From Sphingobacterium litopenaei (GTDB taxonomy: Bacteria; Bacteroidota; Bacteroidia; Sphingobacteriales; Sphingobacteriaceae), in assembly GCF_014692495.1 (NCBI RefSeq), contig NZ_JACOIJ010000009.1, positions 1-64,000 of the forward strand: a stretch of DNA of 64,000 bases, given 5' to 3'. Position numbers and translations under genes: made by a program. Positions within the stretch are counted from its first letter, which is position 1. Each line of letters starts with the position of its first letter. A model generated the notes under the pieces. The model had not been told where the DNA came from, did no database searches, and saw only the letters and a list, made by a program, of their open reading frames with translations. Shown piece by piece: positions 17,804 to 26,685 of this stretch.

Positions 17804-18060
17804 GCAACGATCTAGCAAAAAAATCGGAACTTATAAATTAATAAAATTGTCAAAAATGAGTTATTTAACGCTACTGAAAGTGATACATATCAGTATTAAA
17901 AAGCAGAAAATAGGGGGTGGAAAAAGTAAACAATTACAAATACTTTCTGTTACTTTTTAGGTGAAAGGAAAGGCATTAAAACGAATTATTTTAAATAATG
18001 TTATACTATTTTTTAAGTTTCAGAAACCTAAAATAGACACGAATTATTCGGGCCTATTTA

Positions 18061-18282
18061 TTAATTCAATTGTAAAATATTGAGAACCTCTTCTCTAGTC
18101 ATAATGGTTTCTTTTCTATTCATAACAAATACTATTTCGTTTTCTTTGCAACGTGTCGGATCAAATTCAGAAAATACAGTTCCATTAGTTAAAGCTAGTA
18201 GTTTCATTTCGGAAATACGTTCCTTCATGAGATTTACTTTTTCCTGCAATTGCTGTAAGTATTTTTTATTTTTTATCGTCAT
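18061..18282 (-). CDS. Small hypothetical protein at the end of the defence operon
   Basis: A 73-residue protein not recognised. Residues 5-30 (KKYLQQLQEKVNLMKERISEMK) look like a short coiled coil; the rest is charged (FDPTRCKENEIVFVMNRKETIMTREEVLNIL). Its ATG overlaps the end of the preceding tiny reading frame by 17 bases, and both lie just downstream of the methyltransferase gene in the same direction. It is probably cotranscribed. I cannot assign a function; a structural or regulatory accessory role is only a guess. Confidence 0.5.
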   Translation of the reverse strand: MTIKNKKYLQQLQEKVNLMKERISEMKLLALTNGTVFSEFDPTRCKENEIVFVMNRKETIMTREEVLNILQLN

Positions 18283-18399
18283 CGGGATTTATTCTTACTT
18301 GATTTAAAATTACGCGTTGTAAATCATGTTCGTCACGAATATCTTCAATCTTAATGCCATTAATTGGATTATAATATATTGTAAGACGAACTTAGTCAT
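18266..18399 (-). pseudogene. Tiny ORF after the methyltransferase, apparently frameshifted
   Basis: An ATG at 18399 with a good AAAGGAG ribosome site starts MTK, but that frame runs out after 29 hydrophobic-looking codons. The +1 frame, from the fourth codon on, reads VRLTIYYNPINGIKIEDIRDEH and continues to a stop at 18266 that overlaps the next gene. One extra base (AAGGTT for AAGTT) would give a protein of about 44 residues. Either a one-base deletion or a sequencing error. Unknown family. Confidence 0.4.
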
Positions 18400-18447
18400 T
18401 TTATAATTTCTCCTTTAACCATATTAACTAGCTTTAAGATAATAAAA

Positions 18448-19584
18448 TCACAAATTAGGTATTATTTCATTTACTCTTATAAAATCCTTTAAAGACTCCG
18501 CTACCGCTTTTGCTAGAGGAACTGGCACACCATTTCCAATCATTTTAAATTTTTTAGACAAAGAGAGATTTTCAGGAAGAACGTACTCATCAGAAACCCC
18601 TTGAATTCTCAATGCTTCTCTAGCAGAAATTCGTCGATGTAAATACGGATGTAAATGAACTTCATTATTTCCATAACATGCCGTTGGACTGTACTTAAAA
18701 CGATGAAGCCTCTTAAATGAAGGTCTATTTGTTTCTCCCTCATCAATTGTGGCCAATTCACTTAACGGCTTATATAGAGTAAAAAACTCTCCTGCATTAG
18801 GAATTTTATCCATCTTATTTAATGGTATTAAACAACTTTCCACACACAGTTCTATCGGAACATTTTTGGGTTTTCTAAGCTTATTACCAAAAGGAGTTTG
18901 TTTTCCCCAATTAAACTTTATGGCAGCATTGTAATACTTTTCAGCGACAGGAAATGGAAACCATTTTCCAGACTCTGCTTTCACTCTTAATTTTTTCGAT
19001 GCACAATCTTTTCTAATACCAATAAAAAAAACACGTTCTCTATGTTGGGGGACTCCGAAATTTAAGGAGTTTAATTTTTCAAAATCCACAATATATTCAT
19101 TTTCAACATTTTGAAGAATTAATTTCAAATACTCTCTAGTCTCATTTCTTCTAATTAATCCTGGAACGTTTTCCATTACGAAGAACGTAGGTCTAAGTTC
19201 TAGAATTTTATTAAAGTAAACTACCGTTAGCTTCCCCCTTTCCCCATTAAAACCTTTTAAAGATCCATTCTGGCTAAAATCTTGACATGGGGGGCCTCCA
19301 ATCATTCCAAAATGTTCAGGTTTTCCATTTGGAAACGCTTCTAAAATAATTTCCTCTGATTTTACTTCTGTGATTGATTTAGTATTAAAAATTTCTGCTT
19401 TAATTCCATTGCCTTGCGATTTCCGCCATGAAGTCATACCAGCAGCATGAAGTTTGGCAAAAATTTCATCAAATTCGTTCGTCCAAATTACTTCAAAACC
19501 AGCTTGTTCAAAACCCATATCCATAAAACCTCCTCCAGAAAAAAAAGACAGTATCGGAATTTTATGCTCCTTACGTTTACTCAT
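18448..19584 (-). CDS. druM: C5-cytosine DNA methyltransferase (DruM-like)
   Basis: A 378-residue 5mC methyltransferase with all main motifs: SAM-binding SFFSGGGFMDMGFEQAGF (residues 13-30), catalytic Cys100 in GGPPCQDFS, MENVPGL with Glu138, QHRERVFFIG from Gln180, a target-recognition region about 200-300, and RRISAREALRIQG and KKFKMIGNGVPV near the end. It overlaps the nuclease gene by 8 bases. In Druantia type II systems a cytosine methylase (DruM) accompanies DruE, probably marking self DNA. The recognition sequence cannot be read by eye. A restriction-modification role is the alternative, but no ordinary restriction enzyme is next to it. Confidence 0.88.
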   Translation of the reverse strand: MSKRKEHKIPILSFFSGGGFMDMGFEQAGFEVIWTNEFDEIFAKLHAAGMTSWRKSQGNGIKAEIFNTKSITEVKSEEIILEAFPNGKPEHFGMIGGPPCQDFSQNGSLKGFNGERGKLTVVYFNKILELRPTFFVMENVPGLIRRNETREYLKLILQNVENEYIVDFEKLNSLNFGVPQHRERVFFIGIRKDCASKKLRVKAESGKWFPFPVAEKYYNAAIKFNWGKQTPFGNKLRKPKNVPIELCVESCLIPLNKMDKIPNAGEFFTLYKPLSELATIDEGETNRPSFKRLHRFKYSPTACYGNNEVHLHPYLHRRISAREALRIQGVSDEYVLPENLSLSKKFKMIGNGVPVPLAKAVAESLKDFIRVNEIIPNL

Positions 19585-20650
19585 AAATTACTGTAGTGTC
19601 CGTAACAGTATAAACAAAATCTGTTGGTTCCTTTTTTATATTATAAATCCTAATTTGTCTATTCCTGTAATTATTTAGTTTCTCAAAATCTTTCGTAGAA
19701 AAATTTTTAATGATTAAATTCTTATTTCCGTTTTGCAAAAATACATTCAAATTCCCATTCTGAAACTTCTTTACGTTATTAACTTCACCAATAACATCAT
19801 TGTAGGAAAAATCTGTTTCAAGTTTCTTATGGAAGAAAGAGCAAGCTGGCCTATAAAGACAATACTTGCAATTTTCCTGTTTTGGGTTTGCTGAAAATGA
19901 TTTTGTGTTTATAGAATCATTAGTAGATTTTAAAAGGGTTTTCGCTTCGTCAAAAAGTGATTTACATTCATTAACTGAAAATTCAACGGGAAATTTTTGC
20001 TTAGCGAGATCAACTAAACTTAAAGCCGTTGGGAACTTTTTTGTATTTTCAAAATATAAGTAAGCATAAAGTTTAATTTGTTCCTTGTATTCGTTCTTTA
20101 TTTCTGAATAACTTTCGCCTTCATCATCTAAACAATCTTGTGTGATTGCTCCAGTTTTAAAATCAATTAATTCAATTTCGTTTCCATTTTCAATCACTAA
20201 ATCAATTTTTCCACCAATCAATTTGTCGTAAGATTCAAACCATTTTTCAGAATGTAATTTGATATTACCTAAAGTTGTTAATTTTTCGGATTCGCTTTTC
20301 AAATGCTTTTTTAGTTGTATTTTTTTCAATCCGAAATTTTTCAACTTAACTTTTAACGGAACAAAAAATCCAAAACCTTTCTGTTTTAAATCTTCTTCAA
20401 GTGCCTTTATTTGATTGTCAAATTCAAAATTAAAATCATTTTCACTCTTTACAATTCCTTTTGCAATCAGCTCAAACATTTTGTGTAAAACTGTTCCAAA
20501 ATAGGCATTAGGTGAAAGTGGAAGTAACGGCCTCTTATCAAACGCTTCTGCTAATAGGGACTTATAAGCACAATTTTTCATCGAATAAAATTGGCTTGGT
20601 GAAATACGTTTGATTGCCTTAAAATTTATCTCTCCAATTTTATTCATCAT
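19577..20650 (-). CDS. PD-(D/E)XK nuclease with Fe-S cysteines, probable DruG
   Basis: A 357-residue protein of the Cas4/AddB-like PDDEXK_1 group. Visible: SPSQFYSMKNC with Cys27, FGTVLHKMFE with His56, GGKIDLVIE with Asp150, IELIDFKTG with Asp163 and Lys165, EQIKLYAYLY with Gln191/Tyr195, and CKYCLYRPAC (Cys261, 264, 270). Together with Cys27 these would bind a 4Fe-4S cluster. About 80 residues follow the cluster and may form a small beta domain. Start overlaps druE stop (ATGA). By position it should be DruG of Druantia type II; assignment between DruF and DruG is from memory, the nuclease fold is from the sequence. Confidence 0.75.
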   Translation of the reverse strand: MMNKIGEINFKAIKRISPSQFYSMKNCAYKSLLAEAFDKRPLLPLSPNAYFGTVLHKMFELIAKGIVKSENDFNFEFDNQIKALEEDLKQKGFGFFVPLKVKLKNFGLKKIQLKKHLKSESEKLTTLGNIKLHSEKWFESYDKLIGGKIDLVIENGNEIELIDFKTGAITQDCLDDEGESYSEIKNEYKEQIKLYAYLYFENTKKFPTALSLVDLAKQKFPVEFSVNECKSLFDEAKTLLKSTNDSINTKSFSANPKQENCKYCLYRPACSFFHKKLETDFSYNDVIGEVNNVKKFQNGNLNVFLQNGNKNLIIKNFSTKDFEKLNNYRNRQIRIYNIKKEPTDFVYTVTDTTVIYE

Positions 20651-23600
20651 CTCTGAATTAATTTTTCATAACACCAACCCGGTCTCCGATGCAAGTTAAA
20701 AGTGTCAATTATACTAATTTTTCCTCCATTACATTCTGTATGTTCTTTTATTTCATTGTAAATTTCCGCTAACCAATTTGCTTCTGTGAAATTTCTCATA
20801 TTCCAAAATGGGTGGACAATCATTATCACATTGCGTTTGTTTTTACCACCAAACTTGATGATTGGCAAACCTTTTATTTCTACTATTTCTGCCGTTTGAG
20901 AATTTGAATAAAAAGAGGAATAAAATGAATCGCATAGCTTTATAGCAAATGCAAGCCAATCTTTCAATTCAACATAATTGAAATTTCCGTCCGCACCGCA
21001 AACAAAAGTTGAATCATTCATTACACGAAGCATTGATAAACCTAAACGCCAATCAAGCAAACTATGATAATTCATATTCCGAAACACTTTCAAACAATCA
21101 TAACAAGCATCATCACATTTTCCTTGATGAGTTTCCGAATGAATTTTTCCTAAATAACTATTTGAACTGCTTGGATTTATAGATTCTGAAAGTATGTTTA
21201 CAAGATTGTTGTATAAATATCTTACAAAGCCGGAACCGTTCGGTAATTCATCACTCAAGATAATTTCAGCAATTCTTCTTCCGTCTTCAAGTTCTTTCAT
21301 TGAAATATCAGCAATTTCAATTTCTGTTGGGTCAACGTCAAGTTTGTCTGCTAAAATTCTTTGAAGTAAAAATGCTGCGGAATAATAACCGGAACGCACT
21401 CCGGTACTTTGTGCTTTGACGTGTGGCAAATCTGTTTCACTAAAAAACATATTCAAGTCAAGTTCATACGGAACGTTTGTCGGTGCAATTCTGAATACCT
21501 CTGTGTTTTTATTGCTCGCTAACGCAATTTGCTCGTCTGCACTTGTTGTGATTTGCTGAATAAGCATAGAATAACCATTTTCATCGGGGACATTTGTTGC
21601 AAAGTCATTTAATAACCATTGGTTATTGAACCAATATCCTCTTGAATTAAAAGGGAAACGGTTATTTGTATTGTATAGTCGTCCCGTAAAAAATTTATCT
21701 GAATTTGTATTCACACGCCAAGTAACATCATTGTCAGAAATAGAAATTGAAGCGTTACTTCTAGTTTCTACGCTTGCAGAACCGATTTTCTCTGCAAAAA
21801 TTGGCGGACGTGAAAGCAAAAATTCAGAATCATCTTTTGTGTCGCTTCCGGCTGAAAGATTTGTTCTGTATGCTCTTGGCGATTTCAGTTTAAATGGCGG
21901 TTGATATTTATTCGAATTGTCTTCACCACAATTTGGACAAACATCCAATTGACTTTGACTTTCCAATTCTGCTTTTCGTTCTTCCGAATACGTTTCAAAA
22001 AATCCGCAAGCCCTACAACGCACAAACCAACGGTTAAGTGAAAAGGGAAGTTGATTGGCTGTGTTAGCATTTTTAATTCCATTGTGCACATTGATAAAAT
22101 CGCTTGTAAAACCAATTACTTGATGAATTGCTTTATCTTTTGTTTTCTGTGCTCCCGGTGCAAATTCATAAATTGCCATTGCTTGTGCTCTGTCAATTGA
22201 AAGTGGTTCTGGTTTTCTATTTATACCGTGGTACAAGTTTTTAACTGTGGTCGGCATTCCAAACATCGGCAAAATTCCGCCTTCGGCAAATTTTTCAGAA
22301 ATGTCATTACTTGCAATTTCTTCATTCTCGATAATGCTTTCTGCTTTTTCAATTAAACCATTCGGTGTTGTTATATCAGCAACCCAATTTACAAATTCAT
22401 CTTTTTTGTCATTTAGTTGGGGCGTTAGTAATGCATCAACTGTTTGTTCGATGGCAGTTCTGTTTTCATTTATCCAATTAGAAATTTCAGGTTTATAAAT
22501 CGTCCAACTATCAACTGAACCAAATTCTCCGTGAACACTTGATTTATCATCGGAAGTAATGTTAATTTCTTTTTCAACGTATGCTCTCCGAAAAATTTCT
22601 TTTGCAAGCAAACGTTTAAAAATCCTTTCTTGTCCCATTGTCAAGAAAGGTGTTGGTGGGGCATCGCCTGTAATTTTTTGAGGGTTGGCAAAGTAAAACT
22701 CATCGTGGCTTCTACCTCTGCAAAATGTCAAAATAACAGAATAAGCTTGTCCTCTACGTCCTGCACGACCAACTCTTTGTTGATAGTTGAAACGTTGCGG
22801 CGGCATATTTCCCAACATAACGGCTTGCAATGCACCAATGTCAACACCAACTTCAAGTGTTGTTGTAACGCTCAATAAGTCTATTGTTTTGACTTGTTTG
22901 TTGCCTTCATCTGGTAAAATAATATTTCTGAAATGTCTTTGTCTTTCAAATTGGTCATCTGTTTGTCCGGTGAGTTCTTCGCAATGCAAACGGATTGGTT
23001 CACGTTGTTGCTTAATAGCGTTGAAAGAAAGATAATTTTCTTTCCAAACATCATCACAAATTCTGTCTGGCTGGTGTTGCAGTGCCGTAACAGAATGAGT
23101 GCAAATTCCACCGCTAAAATGTAAGTGTGGTCTGCTTCCTCTTTGACTTGTCCAAATTGGATCCGTTGAACGTGCTACTTTGATAAAAAGGTTTTCAATT
23201 TGAATGCCTGTGTCGCCTCTCAATAAACTACTTGTTGAAAGCGTATTAAAAACAGCATCGCCAATTTCGTTTTGATTTTTTGAATACCTTGTTTCAACTG
23301 CTCGAATATATTTTTTGACCTTACCGGGAAAATCGTTGTATTGCGTAAAGTTGAATGAACTTGCGTCTTCAACTTTGTTGTGTTTGTATTTATCACCTAA
23401 AATCCTGATTGTGGAATTTAGGATTTGTAAAAAATCATCTTTTGCTAAAGCAACAGTTCTTGCTTGGTCTGTGATAACCTGTAATTCAGGGTTTATACAA
23501 ACATAACCCAATGCGGAAGATTCAAACGAATAAAACAGCGAACCGAAAAACATTGTAGCGAGTCCGTCAAATGAACCTTCTTTCAATGCGTCAATGTAAT

Positions 23601-26600
23601 CTTGGTTTGCACCGGTAGCCCATTGAAAATTTGTAAAATCAATAAGGTCATACCAAGGAACAAAATTGTTGTTCAATAACCTTGTTTGCAATGAAATGTC
23701 ATTACCACCTGGATTTATTCCTAGACCAACAAAGTGTTTAATGAGTGGTGCAAGATTTAATGAATTTGTGATGTGAACTAAACTTCTTACATTTAAAGTC
23801 AGCGAACGGATTTCGTTCAACTTTATTTCAGCTTCTTGTTTTTCTCGTATGCGGCTTGCGTTTGTTCCTGTGTAAGCGGAATTTTCAGCTAAGTATTCAA
23901 TTTCATCAAAAATTGTTTGCGATTGCTCTTTTAGCTCTTGTTGTCTTGCTGTATTTCCTTTGTCAAAAGCATCTACAATTTGAAAACGGAACATCAAGTT
24001 TGAATGTAATTCTTTGACTAAAATTTCACGCACTAAATCAGAAAAATGATTGCGTTCAATGCCGTTTGCAATTTGGGCTGCATCTTCTCGGCTATCAGAA
24101 AAAACGACTAATTTTCTTTCGGCTTCGTTCCTCGGAAGTTGATACATCAGTTCTTTTGCAAACATTTGTGTTGTTTTAGCGAAACCGGTTCTAAAACCAC
24201 GAATAGAAGAAGTTTTATTTTTATTCCAATCTTGTCGTCTTTTTTGATGATTTACGCCACAGCTTGGACAAACGCTTGGTAATGCTTTGTGTGTTTCAAT
24301 CGTAGAAATGTTTCCATTTGCATCAGGCAAAGCAATGTCACGATTTGAATTGTTTGTAATGATGAAATAATATCCTTTTATCCATTGTTCAGGTTTTTCC
24401 TCCGCCTTGTTATGTGAATTATCAATGTCGCCCGAAATACAATTCAGTGAAGCGGGAATCCAATCTGCAAGAAAATCAGTTTGATTAAAACCGTTCATAG
24501 TTGGTTGTCGCCAACCAACTTGCGGAATACCTGCTTCCGCATCGTGTGGCGTGTATTGTTGATTTCCGCAAGCCCAAAATACAGCGTATTCTTGGTAACT
24601 TCGCCTTTCAACTAATTTTGCAGGCGTTTTTTCAGGAATACCTTCAATGTTAGGGCTAATCGGAAGCATTTCAAAAGAGTTGTTTCCCGATTCATTTCTT
24701 GTTACCAATCGGCTACCACCAAATAAGGTTGTTCCGCAATTATCACAATAGAGCAATTCTAAAACACGGTTTCCATTTTCCGAATTTATACGTGTGGTAG
24801 GATATAATTTTCCAACTGTTCTTTCTTCGTCTGAATATGCTTCGTCAATTTCATCTGACTTAACAGAAGCCCAAATTCCTTCGATGTTTCTAAAGAAATA
24901 GTGAAATCTAAAACGTGGTAACTTCCTATCGTCAGGAATTGTTTTTGCAATGTCTTCAAATTCTTTTTCATCTAACATCGCTCTTACAATCAACAAACCA
25001 CGCAAAGCATTTTCTAAATCTTCTTTATCCATTGTGTTTTCAAAGATTGTTTCAGCAAAATATTTTCCGTTATCATCATCACCGTTTGCTTGGGTTGAAC
25101 AAACTGCTTTGTAATCTTGACAAGGCAAAAACAAACGTTCTTTTAATTGAAAGCTTGGATTGAGTATTAATGAAAGTAGTTTTGCAATCCCGACACCATC
25201 TTGAGGTAAACTGAAAATTTTTGCAAGTTGTGTTGCACTTGCTTCGCAGGTTGAAATAAAATTTACGTCCGTAATATTTCCTTTTACTTCCGAAAATTTT
25301 TCTGCAATTTCTTTAAAAGGATTTATTGGGAGTTTTTTTCCATTTTCAGGAAATGCAGTAATCGGATTATTTTTTCCTTCAATAATTTTGAATTTTTGAA
25401 GGAAATGTTCTTGGCTCACACCAAAAAAATCACACACAAAATTTTTACTTGCCTCGTCACCTGCCTCTAATGATGCACTTGAAGCAAGGATTCTCAATTG
25501 TGGATGATGTGGATTTAAACCCAAACGATTAAGAACAAGCTTTAGCAAATAAGCAACCTCTGTACCTTGTGTACCTCTATACAAGTGCAATTCATCAATG
25601 ATTAAGTGAAAAATGTTATTTTCGCTTTCTTCCAACCATTGTTTTGTTTCATCAAAAATTCCTTTGTCAATATCACGCATTAACATTATACTCAACATTG
25701 AATAGTTTGTAATCATAATATCGGGTGGCGTAACTTGCATATCAAAACGACTTCTCATTTCTGCACCGTCTAAGCGTTGGAAAAATGATTTTAAATCTTT
25801 TGCATCGTTTCCTGTTTTTCCTGTTTGCTGAATGTATTGTGCTACACGATTTGTATCCGTTTCAATTTGTTGTAACTGTTTTTTGAGTTGATTTACTTTG
25901 TTGGTATTGATTACAAAAGTTCCGTCATCTTTTATTTTCTTCAACTCACCGGCAACAGGCGAACTTCCGTTATATCGTCCAAAATAAATTTTATTTCCGT
26001 TTGTGTTTTTGCTCAACCAATTTCTTGTATCGTCAGAATCTAACGCTTTACGCAAACGGCTCATTTGGTCTTCCACCAAAGCGTTCATCGGATATAGAAT
26101 CAATGCCCTTACCCCGGCTTTTCGTGTTTCGTGATTGCGTTGTCTTACTTCGTTGCTTAACGTAAAATTTGAAGTATTGACAATTTGCCTTGCAGGAAGT
26201 CCATCATTTTCACGCCACCAAGTATTTATACTTACAGATTGTTGATTGGGGGCTGACCAATTTGCAAGTTCTTTTGCAAGTTGAGCAAACAACGGAAGCA
26301 AAAAAGATTCTGTTTTTCCTGAACCTGTACCGGAAGTGATAATGCAATTATTTCCTAACAATGCTTGTTTCAACATTTCCGCTTGGTGCGAATGCAAAGG
26401 AAAATTCCCTACAAGCCCGGTATTTACAATTCCTTTGAATGTTTCGACTTCTCCTTCATTTAAAGCATTTCCTAAATCTTCGGCTGTTAAGTCACTTATT
26501 TTTTTTCCACTTGAAACATAGTCGGGCAATGGCTCAATCCAAGGTTTACGATAAAAAACTTTGTCATAATTCAGTAAATCGTAACGCTCTTTTTCAACGC

Positions 26601-26685
26601 CTTCAAACTTTGTTCCGAACGCTGTTTTAACATAGCGGATAAAATTTTCTTTTATGGTTTCAAATGAACCTATTGGATCCTTCAT
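20647..26685 (-). CDS. druE: DruE: giant DEAD/DEAH helicase with DUF1998 region
   Basis: A 2012-residue protein. Walker A GTGSGKT at 119-125, the split ALILYPMNALVEDQ motif about 194-207, DELH at about 364-367, ASSASLEAG soon after, and the second RecA domain with TTLEVGVDIGALQAVMLGN and QQRVGRAGRRGQ. Four-cysteine pairs occur at CDNCGTT, CPSCGVNH and CRACGFFE/CPNCGED. Near residue 1860 is CDDACYDCLKVFRNMNYHSLLDW, the MZB/DUF1998 signature shared with MrfA-type helicases. Size and the fused DUF1998 are the hallmark of DruE. DISARM is less likely, since there DrmA and DrmB are separate. It overlaps both neighbours by four bases. Confidence 0.88.
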   Translation of the reverse strand: MKDPIGSFETIKENFIRYVKTAFGTKFEGVEKERYDLLNYDKVFYRKPWIEPLPDYVSSGKKISDLTAEDLGNALNEGEVETFKGIVNTGLVGNFPLHSHQAEMLKQALLGNNCIITSGTGSGKTESFLLPLFAQLAKELANWSAPNQQSVSINTWWRENDGLPARQIVNTSNFTLSNEVRQRNHETRKAGVRALILYPMNALVEDQMSRLRKALDSDDTRNWLSKNTNGNKIYFGRYNGSSPVAGELKKIKDDGTFVINTNKVNQLKKQLQQIETDTNRVAQYIQQTGKTGNDAKDLKSFFQRLDGAEMRSRFDMQVTPPDIMITNYSMLSIMLMRDIDKGIFDETKQWLEESENNIFHLIIDELHLYRGTQGTEVAYLLKLVLNRLGLNPHHPQLRILASSASLEAGDEASKNFVCDFFGVSQEHFLQKFKIIEGKNNPITAFPENGKKLPINPFKEIAEKFSEVKGNITDVNFISTCEASATQLAKIFSLPQDGVGIAKLLSLILNPSFQLKERLFLPCQDYKAVCSTQANGDDDNGKYFAETIFENTMDKEDLENALRGLLIVRAMLDEKEFEDIAKTIPDDRKLPRFRFHYFFRNIEGIWASVKSDEIDEAYSDEERTVGKLYPTTRINSENGNRVLELLYCDNCGTTLFGGSRLVTRNESGNNSFEMLPISPNIEGIPEKTPAKLVERRSYQEYAVFWACGNQQYTPHDAEAGIPQVGWRQPTMNGFNQTDFLADWIPASLNCISGDIDNSHNKAEEKPEQWIKGYYFIITNNSNRDIALPDANGNISTIETHKALPSVCPSCGVNHQKRRQDWNKNKTSSIRGFRTGFAKTTQMFAKELMYQLPRNEAERKLVVFSDSREDAAQIANGIERNHFSDLVREILVKELHSNLMFRFQIVDAFDKGNTARQQELKEQSQTIFDEIEYLAENSAYTGTNASRIREKQEAEIKLNEIRSLTLNVRSLVHITNSLNLAPLIKHFVGLGINPGGNDISLQTRLLNNNFVPWYDLIDFTNFQWATGANQDYIDALKEGSFDGLATMFFGSLFYSFESSALGYVCINPELQVITDQARTVALAKDDFLQILNSTIRILGDKYKHNKVEDASSFNFTQYNDFPGKVKKYIRAVETRYSKNQNEIGDAVFNTLSTSSLLRGDTGIQIENLFIKVARSTDPIWTSQRGSRPHLHFSGGICTHSVTALQHQPDRICDDVWKENYLSFNAIKQQREPIRLHCEELTGQTDDQFERQRHFRNIILPDEGNKQVKTIDLLSVTTTLEVGVDIGALQAVMLGNMPPQRFNYQQRVGRAGRRGQAYSVILTFCRGRSHDEFYFANPQKITGDAPPTPFLTMGQERIFKRLLAKEIFRRAYVEKEINITSDDKSSVHGEFGSVDSWTIYKPEISNWINENRTAIEQTVDALLTPQLNDKKDEFVNWVADITTPNGLIEKAESIIENEEIASNDISEKFAEGGILPMFGMPTTVKNLYHGINRKPEPLSIDRAQAMAIYEFAPGAQKTKDKAIHQVIGFTSDFINVHNGIKNANTANQLPFSLNRWFVRCRACGFFETYSEERKAELESQSQLDVCPNCGEDNSNKYQPPFKLKSPRAYRTNLSAGSDTKDDSEFLLSRPPIFAEKIGSASVETRSNASISISDNDVTWRVNTNSDKFFTGRLYNTNNRFPFNSRGYWFNNQWLLNDFATNVPDENGYSMLIQQITTSADEQIALASNKNTEVFRIAPTNVPYELDLNMFFSETDLPHVKAQSTGVRSGYYSAAFLLQRILADKLDVDPTEIEIADISMKELEDGRRIAEIILSDELPNGSGFVRYLYNNLVNILSESINPSSSNSYLGKIHSETHQGKCDDACYDCLKVFRNMNYHSLLDWRLGLSMLRVMNDSTFVCGADGNFNYVELKDWLAFAIKLCDSFYSSFYSNSQTAEIVEIKGLPIIKFGGKNKRNVIMIVHPFWNMRNFTEANWLAEIYNEIKEHTECNGGKISIIDTFNLHRRPGWCYEKLIQR

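Larger units (their letters stand above)
16386..18060. other. 1.7-kb gene-free stretch of plasmid-like repeats
   Basis: No credible gene. In order: a TTACTTTG-like array (about 16628-16657), hairpin A (16800-16839) and the block ATCGGAACTCATAAA (16861), an IS256-like end (17150-17173), module B with TTGTAGCTTAAT (from 17225), the TGTGACCCAAAGGTCAA box (17256) and TTACTTTG repeats (17325-17396), then module C with the same parts (box 17528, repeats about 17598-17655), hairpin B (17764-17803) and ATCGGAACTTATAAA (17822). The layout resembles the repeats at 1.7-1.95 kb. I infer control or partition sequences of a lost plasmid. Confidence 0.6.
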
